Shown: positions 19,136 through 31,300, counted from the stretch's first letter. The stretch: DNA of 64,000 nt from Eutreptiella sp. 'Long Island Sound 2002' (GCA_964036045.1 OZ038382.1:138644961-138708960), one strand, 5' to 3'. Notes: generated from the letters alone by a model not told the origin. Translations and numbers: made by a program.

Positions 19136-22100
19136 GGGGGCGACTTCCTGCAATATATGCTGTTTCCCCACAATGGCCATAAAAAGACAATGCGTGTTTG
19201 CCAAGCGGCTCAAACCTAGGGTGCCACTGCCACTGCCCACCAAAAACCTGGATAAAATTTCTGGAAACTGCAGGGATAGTGACACACATACCACACGTCC
19301 AACACACCCTAATGTGGCCCCAGCCTTCGAAGGATGAGCGGCTAACTCCGTGCTCTGGCCCCCTTCTGGGTGTGCCACAACTACACGCACACTCTACTTG
19401 GTGGTGAAGTCGAAGCACACATGGGCCCTAATGGACCTCCTGTGAGAATGCAAGAGAACACACTGCTACTAAGCGGGTGTGGCCTAGCAGGGAGGCCACT
19501 ACGTGTACCCTGCTAGGGCTTGGAGGGAAAAGGTGCTCTGGCTGCGTGCACAGCGGGAGTGCGTGTTGACCCTGATGAGGAAGTCCTTTTCGCATGTGTT
19601 GGTGTGAGCAGCGCCCTGTTAATCTGGGCACAAAAAATTAGAGAAGTGCAGCAATCACCCTTATCCTTGCCCAGCAGAGACGTTAACATGCAGGAGCAGA
19701 AAGGGACAAGAACCTAACCAGCCTTACCGTATTATAGGTGTCTCCAAGGGAAAAAAATTCAACCCCCTATGAAGCAAGCAACCTTAACGAACCCCGCCCG
19801 TTCTCTTGAACAACGCACAACAGAGCCCCTGGGTAACCTAAACAATGGTTTTACTGAGTTGACAACGTGTGGCCTACCCTTTGATGCACCATATGCATGC
19901 ACATGGACCGGAATACCTGGTGCACTTCCATGCACACTTTTCAACCAGTGCACTGTGATGCACATACCTCAATATGTCCTTTCCTCTCCGCGGGTAGAAA
20001 CTCTACCAACGAGTGGCCTGTCCTGGGCTTGTTCACGTTACCTACCACTGCAAAGCGCAAGCAAGGAAGAGAACGAGACTAACGAAACGAAACAGATGTG
20101 CACACGTGTGTATGTACCATTTAGTGCAACGAAAAGGGGGGGGGGGCGGTGTGTGAAAGCAAATGTCACAGTTGCCCTGCATTGCATCGCACGATAGGAC
20201 CAGTAGTCCCCCGTGACAACCGCTCCGTGGCCGAAGGCCAGCGATTTTGCTCTAATCATCCCTATGAAGACCCTGAATCTTTCAAATCAATCCCTCTAAC
20301 CTCCGTGATTGTGCTCACCCATGAGTGTGTATGCTAATCAAGGAATGCATGAGCAAAGCACTAAGCAAGCAATACCCGTAACCATGAGATACCTGTATGT
20401 TCTGTTCTTTTACGAATTTTTAGAAGTCTTGACTGTTTCATTTTTCATGTGAGCAAGGGTGGAATCTTTACCTTTATAGTTTTTGGTATGTCTCTTCATT
20501 TCTTCCGGGTTACGTGACATACTGATAAAATCGTATTTTCTTTGAATTCTGCGGCGACGAATTAGGATGCGCCTCGGCGTGCCGCTTTACTGTACGTACA
20601 AATACACGGATTTGAAAATTCCTATAAAAAAAAAGACGGGGAAATGTGCTTTAATGCACAACGAAGTTCTTGGACGGTATCCGCCATCAAAAAAAATCTA
20701 GGCCGTCATTTGACGGATTTTGGTGAATCGTCGCTCGTTGACGCGCAATCCAGCCGTCGGGCCTTGCATCCTTTCTGTGCCGATGTCCATGAGCCGCTGA
20801 GATGCCGAAGGCCGTGTTGGGGCCAAGCCACATTTTCATGGAGACTGATTAGGACCAAAAGATCCCATTGATGGGGCAATAAAAATTTGCTTCAACCAGC
20901 GCGTAAAAAGACAGGACACGTGAGTCTAGGAGGTTCATGAATGACCGCTGCAGTGACCCTTGACCATGTGGTGCGCTGGATTTTGCAATTTTTTTCCTTG
21001 GAGGGAGGATTGCATGAGTACATGACTCTGCATGCCCATTTCAACCCCCTACCAAGCCAGAGACGCCCCAAAGACGCTTTCATGCGTAGTGGGGGATGTG
21101 AGAAATTGTTTCGACAGGGAATAAACCGGCGACTGCCCTGGTGCAGCGCTTATTTTCAGTTTGAGGGATGTTATAGGTAATTTTAAAAAGATGCAAAAAC
21201 CATTGGAAACGCCAAGAAAAATACCCTTTTTCCTTAAAATTTCACAGTGGTTGCCACCACAGCACAAGCAAGGAGTAAGAAAAAGTGTATTTCAATGCCT
21301 AGGGCTAAGCTTTAGTTGTCTTGAAGATGCCTAGAGGCATACTACATTTGATGTTAGTATTGGCCTAACCGGAATGGGGACAATGCATTTTGACCTTTAA
21401 AACCGAAAACTAATCATTGGATGTTGTGAGGACCCCTGACCCCCCAACTATTTTGACATTAACAACTTTTTTTGGTTCAGCTGAGGCACTGCTTTGGTTC
21501 AGAGCCTATACATTTTTCTATATTTTTCCATGAATGCTCATCTATCCTAGTGGTGTGCACCCTACGGGGCTTCGGTACCTCTTTTTGAGAGGTTCTAGGT
21601 TCAATACCCAGTCAGCCTAGCTAAGTGATCCCATGTGACATGGCACTGACCTCATTGCTACATGCCATGCCACCTCAGCACCTATGGGACCCAAAACAAA
21701 GACTGCATGTCCCAAAATGGCACTAACGGACAGAGTGTGCCCATGAGGGCAGTTTTCTACATAGATTACATTGTTTTCTAATTATCTTTTCTAGTCTGTA
21801 GTCAGTGTTAGATGCTTTGATGTAAATACATTGTACATCCTTTCCTTTTCGACTGCGGCCCTTCATGTGTGGAGTATAAGATCGCGGTTGTGCCATGCTT
21901 GGACTCCGGGGTTGGCTGTTCCATTTTATTTCTCAAAGCACAATAAAAACAAGAGGAGCAAGTGGACCCAGCAAGCAAGAGGACACAAGCAGGAGCAGCA
22001 CGACAACCACGACATCAACATATCAATCAGTGAAAGCTGAAAAAACTTTCTGGTATGACCAAAATTTGATGGACCAAGCAAGACGTTCAATTGTGGTTCC

Positions 22101-23178
22101 ACTGGTCAAATAATACTTTTCTTTTTGAGCCATGGTTGCGATAGCACCAGATTGGTGGGACTTACCTTCTAATTGCAGATTGCTTCAGGATACTTCAAGC
22201 AGAGGTCTTGAGCAGAAAAGTGGCAACACACATCGTGCGCCCCTCTTTAATTGACGATTTGCCTCTGATTATGCGGGGGATGATTCTTAACTTCGTTTTC
22301 TGAAGGAAAGAATGCGAACTCAGATGTTCAGTCAAAATGTGGGTGTCAAAGCTGGCAAAACAACTTGTAGCTTGTAAAGTAAAACAACTACAGCATTTGC
22401 TGTGTTATTCAGTCAAAACCGTCCCAAACCCATTTATATTGTTTGTCCACACCGCCGACCATGCCGTATATTGCTACGGACTCGCCAATGAAAAGGCCAA
22501 AGGCACTGTGACATTTGCCTTCTGCGGTTGGAGTAGGCCACGCCAATGACGGCGGAGTGATCGATCCATATTTCGTGCGAAGTCACTGCCCCGCCCCCCC
22601 CTCCTCCCCGGTGTGCTGTTGTGCTTTATTTCCACAATCTTTTCTCCAGTTTGTCTTCCATAGATTAAATCCCTGTCAATTCCAGTGTCAGAAATCCAGA
22701 AATGCCAGCCTAAGGCAGACACAGAAATCCTAGAATTGGCAGAGACCAGAATTTGGGAATTTCTTTTACCACATGTGAAACACGATTCATCCAGAGTTCA
22801 GACAGGATTCATCCAAAAGTAGGGTGGAATTCGGGCACATTCAGGATTTGCAATATTTTGTCGTCTTTATGGCCTGTGTTTGCATCCGTGCACAGTGGTC
22901 AGATCTTTGGTATTTATCCGCTATTTGTCTCCCCGACGATTGCCTAACCTCGGAGTGGGGTGCAGCAGATCAAACCACAGGTGCAGTGCACACGTGCGGT
23001 GCACATGTATGAGCCTAACGAGGTTGAGGCGCTTTTGATCGTGTGTTCCCGATTGTCTTCAATCGTTGTGTGTTTCTTGGCTTGATGCACGATTTCAAGG
23101 TGGTCATTCATTGTCTCGAACAGGCCCCTTCTATGACATTCAAGATGGCTTTGCTGCGCTGCCAATGCCGAGGATAAT
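19136..23178. other. Gene-poor stretch
   Basis: Four kilobases of moderate-GC DNA in which open frames are short (under 145 codons) and lack recognisable motifs. The only structure seen is a tRNA-like, SINE-like block near 21548 and scattered homopolymers. I find no exon with convincing splice sites on either strand. Confidence 0.55.
21548..21620 (+). repeat. Possible tRNA-derived SINE fragment
   Basis: GGTTCAATACC near 21598 fits the RNA polymerase III B-box consensus GGTTCRANNCC. It lies about 45 bases after a TAGTGGTGTGCAC stretch that loosely resembles an A box. The segment does not fold into a clean tRNA cloverleaf by eye, so a tRNA-derived SINE or decayed tRNA is likelier than a working tRNA gene. 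Confidence 0.3.
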
Positions 23179-23198
23179 CCTGCAGAATTCGTGCATTT
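23179..23198 (+). repeat. 20-bp direct repeat, left copy
   Basis: CCTGCAGAATTCGTGCATTT is identical to 25244-25263. The two copies bracket the minus-strand frame at 23677-25140 and could be a target-site duplication of a retroposed sequence. Confidence 0.6.
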
Positions 23199-23676
23199 TT
23201 TGATGCATGGCGGTGCCCCGCCCAAGACTACACAAATCTGCTCAACTGCGAGGTTCCTCGAAGGACAGCCGCTATTTACAGCAAAACCGTACAGAATTCA
23301 GACATAAGATGTCAGAGACACTTTTCGAGAAAACCATAGGCTTAGGCCTGAGTATCAGTGTCGCTGTTTGGGCGCCTACAGCTGTGTTTGTGTGGATAAA
23401 CTCACCGAAGTTGGACCAGTGAGAGAGTGTGGGCTGATCGGAAATTTGTTTGAAACAGGGAAAAGGAAAAGGAAAGAGAGATCAAAGACACAGCAGGTGC
23501 ACACGCAGGTAAACACTAGGCCAATCCTTGAATGAGCAAGCAGAGCCGGCGTCATTAAATCAACAGTGTCAGTGAGTGTCTCTGGAAATATTGAGTTTAA
23601 GTCTTCCCAGGAATAGTTCAATCATGTTGGCGGAGTACCTCTCTGACTTAAAGTTGTCAGGGTATGAACTGGCTAC

Positions 23677-25140
23677 CTAGTTCCAGGCATCTAGCTTTAG
23701 GTGGAACCTTACATCACGGTCTGTCAGCATTTTCTCCAGATTTTTTAAGAGACATTTGTCACGAACACCAGTCCAATCTTTGACCTCAGGAAGATCCTTC
23801 ACTGGTAAGGGTTCTGGCTCAAGCTCAGGACCAGGTTGAGAGATAGTGGACCAGAATTCCTCTTGGGTTGTGGGATCGTCGTACTTCGATTGTGCTTCGC
23901 TTGACCAGTATGACGGTTCTACTGCCGGAGCCGGAGCATTTGACTCAGATGAAGTATCCGAAAAAGGTCTTGATGGCCGATCGTCGGTTGTATCGGTGCT
24001 GGAGCTTTGAAGGGTTGGTATACCTGAGCTGGTTGACTCCTCGTCGCTGGAATTGTCGGAGGCTTGGTCGTTGTCGTATTCCGAATTTGGAGTAGTAGAT
24101 TCCTGGGCGCTGAGTGTGTCATCCTGATCCAATTCAGACGTCGGCGAACAATTACTCGAAGTCTCTTGGTTTGCGGTTTTGATTGGCGTGGTAGGTGAGG
24201 TGGCGGCGGTCTTTTGATCGCTGTTTGGGTTCGTCTTCATGCTTGCGTCGGTAGAAGTAGCGCTCTGTAATGAGGGAAAATTAGCTTGATTGAAGATCGG
24301 CGGTGCTGGTTGTACTTCAAGAGGGCGGGCTTTCAGGCGTGGAGGTGTTGTGTCTGGCACAAAAGGAAGCTTCGCTTGATTGTTTGAGGTGCGGTTGTTA
24401 CTAGCAGCTCTGGCTTTGTTTTTCGTTCGGCATTCTTGGCACCGCAGTGGTGTTTGGAGGCTCATGCGGGCATACCAATCAATTGTGGAACTGGTTAACA
24501 CGAAATTTGAATCGCAGTCTTTGCAAACTCTTGTCTCCGATTCCGGGTCCAATTGTTTGACGAAGTCTGGAGATTGTGCTTGTGCTTTAGGAATCCGCGG
24601 TCTTTTTTGGGTCTTGACTGTGACCCATGGCTCTTCGTTGGAGTCGGAGTCATTGTCGTTGGGGTCTGTGTTGGTGGTGAGTGGTGTGTTGGTGTGGGCC
24701 GGCTCTGCTTGACACATCGAAGGAGAGGAAGTGTTACCTGAATGTGCAAGTTGGCTGGTTTGATGATTCTCGCGAGGACTCGGTTCCGGTGTTCGAGCTT
24801 GGCCACCTGCAGGAGCCGCTGAGTCCGGTAAACTATCTCTGTGAGGAAATGACGGTAGAAAGCTATGAATCTGTTCTGGGCGTAAACGACGTTCTGAAAA
24901 GCTCGGTGCTACGGAGTAGGGACTGTGAATTTGCGTGTTTGCGGAGATAGCGTCGTGATTAAACCAACACAGGTTCGGACCAAAACGACATTTGTGTTTA
25001 TATGGGCATGGTTTGTTGGCTGCCAGTGATTTAGCGATGATTCTGTTGATGTGCAGAAGAACAGTCAATTGGTCATCTTCAGATAAAGATCGCACAGTTT
25101 CGGAAATCGCTGCTGCAACTGTGAAGTTAGCAGCAGGCAT
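23677..25140 (-). CDS. CCCH finger plus zinc-ribbon protein
   Basis: An uninterrupted 487-codon frame on the minus strand. Residues 45-62 form a CCCH finger (C-x5-C-x6-C-x3-H, CPYKHKCRFGPNLCWFNH), a class that usually binds RNA. Around residues 205-242 there is a second metal site, CKDCDSNFVLT ... RCQECRTKNK, matching the layout of the small zinc-ribbon family with CxxC-F-T...-P-RC-xxC (zf_Tbcl type). The rest is Ser/Thr/Pro/Asp/Glu-rich and probably disordered. The last 60 residues turn helical and charged (VRDKCLLKNLEKMLTDRDV). No reverse transcriptase follows. It may be the ORF1 of a decayed non-LTR element, a retrogene, or a single-exon host gene. The ATG at 25140 is the first in frame with the helical start. 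Confidence 0.6.
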   Translation of the reverse strand: MPAANFTVAAAISETVRSLSEDDQLTVLLHINRIIAKSLAANKPCPYKHKCRFGPNLCWFNHDAISANTQIHSPYSVAPSFSERRLRPEQIHSFLPSFPHRDSLPDSAAPAGGQARTPEPSPRENHQTSQLAHSGNTSSPSMCQAEPAHTNTPLTTNTDPNDNDSDSNEEPWVTVKTQKRPRIPKAQAQSPDFVKQLDPESETRVCKDCDSNFVLTSSTIDWYARMSLQTPLRCQECRTKNKARAASNNRTSNNQAKLPFVPDTTPPRLKARPLEVQPAPPIFNQANFPSLQSATSTDASMKTNPNSDQKTAATSPTTPIKTANQETSSNCSPTSELDQDDTLSAQESTTPNSEYDNDQASDNSSDEESTSSGIPTLQSSSTDTTDDRPSRPFSDTSSESNAPAPAVEPSYWSSEAQSKYDDPTTQEEFWSTISQPGPELEPEPLPVKDLPEVKDWTGVRDKCLLKNLEKMLTDRDVRFHLKLDAWN

Positions 25141-25243
25141 AACTTACGTAAATTAAGTAATCCCCTATTAAGCGACATCTTCAGAGCGCGATGGATTGTT
25201 GTGAATTGTAGTGAATTGTCTTGACATTGCGGTGGAGCGCGCG

Positions 25244-25263
25244 CCTGCAGAATTCGTGCATTT
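25244..25263 (+). repeat. 20-bp direct repeat, right copy
   Basis: Identical to 23179-23198. It lies 103 bases upstream of the minus-strand ATG at 25140. The sequences immediately outside the two copies differ, as expected for a target duplication. Confidence 0.6.
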
Positions 25264-26606
25264 GTCAACAGAACTTGAATTAAACCACATGCACATGTGT
25301 TTTGCTAAATAGGAGCAGGATGAATTTGATTGTTTTTTTGCATTCTTGTCCTCATAATTTTCATTGCCAAATTGACCAAAAGCCCACAAGTTTTCAGTTG
25401 GGGCCATGCTTGTGTGCTGTATAATTATTTTGACCTTGACAATGACGAGCTACCTGGTGACCATAAATCCCGGCAGGTGTGGTGGGTTGTCACAAATAGT
25501 TGTGGCAGATACTGGCAGGTGCCACCATCCAGTTGCCCTACAAGCCAGGGGGTCACAGTCCACTTGCCTGCAGCCGGGCTCCTTGCTCCATTTGTGCAAT
25601 CTACATGATAGGGTACACCCCCCCGGCCAAGGCTAGGACAATAAAGCCACAAAAGGGGCTAGACAGCTCTTTGCTATATGGTCTTTTTGAGCTGCTTAGA
25701 TGCTGATTTGAGCAGCGGTCTCCCTAAAAAGACTTTTTCCCTTCTGCTGATTGCTGTTGCTATTGCGGCTGCCTGCTCCTGCTGAAAATACGTTGTTGGC
25801 CCTGGACCCGAAAAAGGGTTGCAAAGCCTCCAGTGGGGAACCCTGCTCGGTGATCGGTTTCCTATATGCTCGAGGTCCTGACAACACAGCAGCTAGCCAA
25901 GTCATAGGAAACCCAATCACCAAATGTACAAGCAAACAAAGTTAGCCATTACAGGCAGTTGTGCACACCTTTGGGAAGCAATCATGGAAAGGTGGAGATC
26001 ACGTGTGAAGACCTAGGATTCAGCTGGGTTCTAGTTTGGATGACTGACACCCCATTGACCACCCCTTTGCAATCATGTGATTGCCAAATTGCTGTCGAAG
26101 AAAAATGGCCCTCAGTAGATATACCTACATGAAGCACTGCTGATTGTCGCCAACTTTCAGCACAATTGTTCCAAAACAGACTCAAAAATGCCTTATGCCT
26201 CGAAATGGACCACTGTATCATGAGAAACGTCTCATTGAACACCCATGGGCAATAATTTGATAACCTAATTGCCATGGACGAAGAATGGCCCTCATTGGAG
26301 TTGCGTGTTTGGAACAATCGCAATCATCTTGATTCTCTAGGACAATCATCGTCGGAATGGCCTGAAATGGTTATTTCTGAATACCAAATGGGCCATGCAA
26401 TAGGCGTCCGCTGAATGGCCATCCGGAAACCCCTGGCCCTGTGTTGCAATTCCCACATCGGTGGTGGGCAGCACTCTCCAATCTTCACGGTCTGATCATG
26501 ACTCATTGACAAACCTGGTAGCGCTGGTGGGGGAGGCAGCATGCTGCAATCATGAGCCGGAAACGAACAGTAAACATGTTACTCCCCCCAAAAAAACTCC
26601 CAACTT

Positions 26607-26612
26607 CACACA

Positions 26613-26647
<35 letters not shown>

Positions 26648-26648
26648 C
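26607..26648 (+). repeat. (CA)n microsatellite
   Basis: About 21 CA units with one TA interruption (ACACACATACACACAC). Simple-sequence repeat. Confidence 0.95.
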
Positions 26649-27479
26649 CAGAGAATGCCTCCGAAAAATGAGAAAAATGAGGGCTACCAACCGTTTCAAC
26701 GCCCTTTTCTGTGTGGGTATTGAGACAATCGGGCAGACAGGTTGCTTGAAGAAGCTCAATCTATTGCTGACTGCATCGCACGTCGAACCAGACCGCAACG
26801 TCTCAAAACTGCAAGCCGCCGGACACAGCGGCAGAAACTTCCAAAGCGAGGACACAGGTGCAGCAGTGCCCCTTGCTGCTAAAATGCACACGCACCCACC
26901 GGTAGTGCAGGTATGCGTATGGACGGGCGCACGAATGGAATGGACGGATGCACGCACCCTCAACCTACCTCTCAGCCTGCCACCCTGACGACGTCATGTG
27001 TCCAATCTTTCGGAGCACATGACGCCTGACCAGGAGGTACCCATTTCGCGTTCCAGATGGGGGATACATAATGGTGCTAAGTAGTCCCAGGGTGCCAGGG
27101 TTTCCTCTAGTTGCAACAACCCCCGCAACCAAGCACCAATGGTCCCCAGGAAAAATTTGCTGTGCTGTAGCATGCTTCAAGCCGTAGGCGGGGGGTAACG
27201 AAATTTTTCAGAAGCTGAAAAGGGGGCAAGACCCAGAAGCAAACACAAAGGAATGCATCTCCCGACACCCTGCAAAGATGAACACAACAGAAGCATTTCA
27301 TGGGTGGTCATGTTGCCATTCCTCCTCGTCACACTTCCGCTTCTACTCCCACTGCAAACAGTCTGTAGTACTCCAGGTTGTCTCCTTGTTCCTCTTGGGT
27401 TGTGTTGCCCCCTCCTCAGTGGGTTCAACAGTAGACATCAGAAGACAAAATGAAGAAAACAATGATCTGTTGAAGCAAA

Positions 27480-27620
27480 GCACAGCAAAAAAAAAAAAGG
27501 AAAAAACCGGGTTGGACTATGGGCCCCTGCCCTGTGAGGTACCACATATTGTGAGTTCCAGGAATGAACCTGAGACCTCCCAATCACAGATGCAGCATTT
27601 GACCCCCAGAGTACTGGCCA
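27480..27620 (-). repeat. Possible tRNA-derived SINE, minus strand
   Basis: Read on the minus strand, CTCAGGTTCATTCCTGG near 27560 resembles a pol III B box, preceded by a plausible D-arm/anticodon-arm-like stretch (CTCTGGGGGTCAAATGC). Downstream on that strand lies a run of T that could act as a pol III stop. The similarity is to tRNA-derived SINEs in general. I cannot name a family. Confidence 0.35.
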
Positions 27621-28762
27621 TCTCTGATAAATGAGTGCTCAGGATGGGATCGGTATTTTGGTCCGATATTTTTTCCCCAGAAAATCCCAACCCAATTTTC
27701 AGTGTGCTGTGGCATGTTGCGGCATCTTGCAGCAGTCTTCAACCGTTGGTGCTTGCCCGCAACTAGTTGCAACTAGGTGACCCTGCGAGGCGGGCAGGGG
27801 TTAACAACGGTTGGTTGGTGGTCAAGATACCTAGGGCACCTCTCTACCTCTAATCACTACGTTCCCACCTACTTACTGACCTATCTACCTCCCGATAGAC
27901 CAACCGACCCACCTCACTACCCACGTACAAACACACGTACCCTGCACAGGATATGATGGGGAGACCCGAGATGCTCTAGATTCAGGACTAATGGGGGTTT
28001 GAGGTCCACTTTCCAGGAATCAACAGTGTCGCCAATCATTCGGATCTGGGCAGCCCCTTGCCCCAACAACGGCAGCGGCAAGACTGGTGTTGTTTTGACC
28101 GGCCGTTGGGTATTGCAGGCCTTGTGACGCATGCTTTGCTCATGGTACCCGAAAATGGACCATTTGGGGGTGTGGGCAGTGCACTACACCATCAGACAGG
28201 CCAGATTTGCATTTACAGCGCAACTAGACCAATTCCCGGCCAGCCAATCACAACACAACACACCAAAAACAGCCAACCACATACACCCCTTCCTAAAAGG
28301 TGGGACCCCCAACTCCATGGCCCCAAAAATTGCAGCGCCGTGTTGGTTGGACAAGAGATTGTTTGCGCATGCGCCAGGGGGTTTACATGTCGGTACTGAT
28401 GAGGGTTAAACTTTGTTCGATCCCACTTCCAGCTGGTGGACGGCTGGGGACTCAATGCAAAGGTTGTGGATATAGGCAGGAGTGACAGCAGGACAGTATG
28501 GGTGGAGGCAGGGGCGAGGGCAGGGGCTGAACGAGACGCCAAGTACGGCCTTAGTATCATACATCTATTCAGATATGTACACTTGTGGGGACTGTATACA
28601 TCTGCATGCGAAAGTGTAGAGATATACATGTGAGACACGCGTGTGCCTTGATGCATGGCATTGGCCCATCCCCCTTCAAACGGACCTGAAGGGTTTGAAG
28701 GGAGTTCAGTGAAGCCCGCCATTACGGGCGTCGCACGGCCGCCAGAATCTGAGTGTACTCAC

Positions 28763-28808
28763 GTTCACGGACCGCGGCGTCCAGGAGCTCGTGTTCAAGA
28801 ACGTCCAC
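28763..28808 (-). CDS. Coiled-coil gene, exon (46 nt)
   Basis: Minus strand. The acceptor GCGCTGTGCAG and the strong donor GTGAGT enclose VDVLEHELLDAAVRE, in phase 0 at its 5' side and phase 1 at its 3' side. It follows in phase from the exon at 29322-29429. The heptad-like Leu/Val spacing continues the coiled coil. The next exon downstream was not identified with confidence. Confidence 0.5.
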
Positions 28809-29321
28809 CTGCACAGCGCACATGAGCAGCCACGAAAGAAGGGGGGGCACCAGAAGTAGGGGCCTGCGGCTGGTGCTGATACCTGGCTGCAAGGAATACC
28901 AGTGCTGCTGGGATTCTCATCGGTGATGCCATATCCTATTTTTAGTCCTTCCTTCTCCTTCGTAGGGGCAATGCCCAATCAAAACCCTCCAAAGTCCTTC
29001 TAAAACATGTTTTTTGGGCAGGAAGAAGAAATTGGTTCTGAAAATAACGTCCTGGGCCCTGTCAATGGGTCCCGTTCCCCAACTCTCTGTGCCCTCCCAA
29101 TCGGGGCCTCTATTGACCCTGGCCCCCATCCTCAGACTGAATAGCGTCCAGGACCTCAATAGGCAGGTGCCCTCCTCAGTCTCCGACATCCGCAGGGCCC
29201 ACGATGCGAAAGGGATGAGAGAGGAACCTCCGTGCCTGGGGTGTTTCGCTTTTCACAGCGTATACCCCACAATCCCCCATCCCCTGCCCGCCCCCCAATC
29301 CAAGTCCAGCGGAATGCATAC

Positions 29322-29429
29322 CTCTTTGGCCAAATCATTCACGGCGGCCAACACTTTGCCTAACTGCTGCTTCGCATTTAGCGCTTGGCTCTGCAGCTGC
29401 TGTTGCGTCGGCAAGTGTGTGGATGCCAC
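29322..29429 (-). CDS. Coiled-coil gene, exon (108 nt)
   Basis: Minus strand. It is bounded by the acceptor CTGCGTGTAG and the donor GTATGC and is phase 0 at both ends (36 codons). The translation is Gln/Leu/Ala-rich and helical (QQQLQSQALNAKQQLGKVLA, ending NDLAKE). It fits between the exons at 30565-30685 and 28763-28808 with matching phases. Confidence 0.55.
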
Positions 29430-29738
29430 CTACACGCAGAGGCCACATCAAACGAGGCTGGAGCAGCGTGGGACACTCTGAACGAGGAGTCGGTGGATTG
29501 GTGACAGAAACAGGAAGTGCAGGCCCTGGGGATGAAAGTGCCACGTGCTCCTGGGCAGGAAATGGCGAAGGCCAACCATGTACGCAAGCGAAGGGGCGGG
29601 GGGGGCGTCCATTAGGTATCCCCTGGACTACCCCTGGACCCCCTCCAGAGTCATGGCGGCGTGCCTGTCAGACACCGGGCTGCATTTGCCACCATGATCA
29701 TAGCGACAGACAGGCCAAAATCAACAGTTCTGGGGGAA

Positions 29739-29965
29739 TACACACAGCCGCACACAGCTTCACACAGCCACACACACGCCATGCCGAGCCACACAGCCAC
29801 ACAGCCAGACCGATCCAAACACAGCAACACACAGCTCCACACGGTGTAGTCACAACAGCCGCACAGAGCTATACACCGCCACACAGAGCTACTAATGGAC
29901 ATACACACAACCGAATACAGCTACCAACAACTACGGACAGCTATACACGGCCACGTTGCGACACA
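29739..29965 (+). repeat. Degenerate CACACAGC minisatellite
   Basis: About 230 bases of short, varied units around CACACAGC, CACAGCCA and ACAGCTA. Simple-sequence-like, lying in a presumed intron of the minus-strand coiled-coil gene. Confidence 0.75.
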
Positions 29966-30564
29966 CAGTCAACCGTGAACAAGGTATTTCAGGAATCCCT
30001 CAAGACAGGTGTTCTGGGGCAACAGAACCCCTGAACGCCCAAACCTCCTGTTTACTGACTTCCAAAAAACCTGGTTGAGGGTTTCCTGGAGGCTTTGTTG
30101 AGGTGGCCTGTTATCTAGTCGAGGCCGTCTTGAAACCCGATGGCACGGACTCCCTGGTTTCCGAGATACCTTGCCGAAGTATTCCCGCAATCTCTGCCTT
30201 GTTCAGGCATTTTTGAACCATTGTTCAGGGATTTTGAAGGAATTCCCGAATTTACTTGTTGAGGGATTTACTGAGTCTTCCAAGAAGGGATTCCAGGAAT
30301 CGACACGAATGGATTCCACAATGAGGGATTTGAGGAACCCCCAAATGCCTTCACAAGCGATTGTGGCAATTCCTCACTGAATGGCATTTCAGGAGCCACC
30401 CTCTCGTGTCGGTAGCCCCACCTGTGAAATATCGCCGTCTCCTTTTGTCTACTGCCGCCCACACTGACGCCCCCCCAAAAAGAAGCCACATGCACTCGTG
30501 TATGCGCGCCACTGCACACGTGCCAAAATCCAAACACCAAGTCTGGCACGCAATCGCCCTGTAC

Positions 30565-30685
30565 CTGCCGTGCCGCGACGGTGATGCGGGCCTGGACGGT
30601 TTCGCGCAACGTCCTAAGCAGGCGGACGATTGCTGCCCTTTTCCCAGGCAGAAACACGCGTTCAAGTAGAGGCTTCTGAGCGCCA
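30565..30685 (-). CDS. Coiled-coil gene, exon (121 nt)
   Basis: Minus strand. The acceptor CATTGTCTCAG, with a pyrimidine tract, and the donor GTACAG enclose GAQKPLLERVFLPGKRAAIV and RLLRTLRETVQARITVAARQ. The exon starts with one base that completes the codon left two bases long by the exon at 32158-32261, and ends in phase 0. This phase match across two independently chosen splice sites is good support. Confidence 0.6.
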
Positions 30686-30754
30686 CTGAGACAATGACAA
30701 AGGTGGGATGGGTAGCTCTGGGCCATCGCGTGGCTGGAACCGAGAACAGCGAGC

Positions 30755-31300
30755 TAGAGGGCCAGAGAGTCATGTGCAGGGCAGAGGGCCAGCCAGAGTG
30801 ATGTGGAGGGCTGGAGAGGGGGGCCGAAGAGTGATGTGCAGGGCAGGAGGGGGCGACAAAGTAATGTGGAGGGCTGGGGAGGGCTAGAGTGATGTGCAGA
30901 GCTGAAGAGGATGGCAAAGAGATGTGGAGGGCTGGAGAGGGCCAGAGGGTGAATTGCAGGGCAGGAGAGAGCTAGAGAGTGATGCGGAGGGCTGGAGAGG
31001 GCTAGAGAATGATGTGGAAGGCTGAAGAGGTCCATCTAGAGATGTGAGGGACTGGAGAGGACGACAAAGAGACGTGGAGGCCTGGAGAGGGATAGAAAGT
31101 GATGTGCAGGGCTAGAGAGGGCTAGAGAGTGATGTTGAGGGCTGCGGAGGGGCAGAGGGTGATGTGGAGGGCTGGTTAGGGCCACAGAGTTAATTGCAGG
31201 GCAAGAGAGGGCTAGAGAGTGATGTGGAGGGCTGAAGATGGCTTGACAATGATGTGGAGGGCTGGAAAGGGCTAGAGAGTGATGTGGAGGGCCGGAGGTC
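30755..31300 (+). repeat. Minisatellite, unit about 33 bp
   Basis: Roughly sixteen imperfect copies built on GTGATGTGGAGGGCTGGAGAGGGCTAGAGA (shown in part: GATGTGGAGGGCTGG, GGCTAGAGAGTGATG). It lies between the presumed exons at 30565-30685 and 32158-32261, and so within an intron of the minus-strand gene. Confidence 0.85.

Larger units (their letters stand above)
25264..28762. other. Gene-poor stretch with microsatellite and SINE-like block
   Basis: No frame with recognisable features. It contains a CA microsatellite (26607-26648) and a minus-strand tRNA-like block near 27500-27620. A minus-strand segment near 27950-28075 (ATCCGAATGATTGGCGACAC and downstream) is open and protein-like and could be a further 3' exon of the gene ending near 28763, but no clean donor/acceptor pair fixes it. 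Confidence 0.45.

Noticed and set aside
23179-23198. CTGCAGAATTC as cloning-vector polylinker contamination
   Set aside because: The order of the two restriction-site-like hexamers does not match the common vector polylinkers I know, and both copies are embedded in ordinary genomic sequence.
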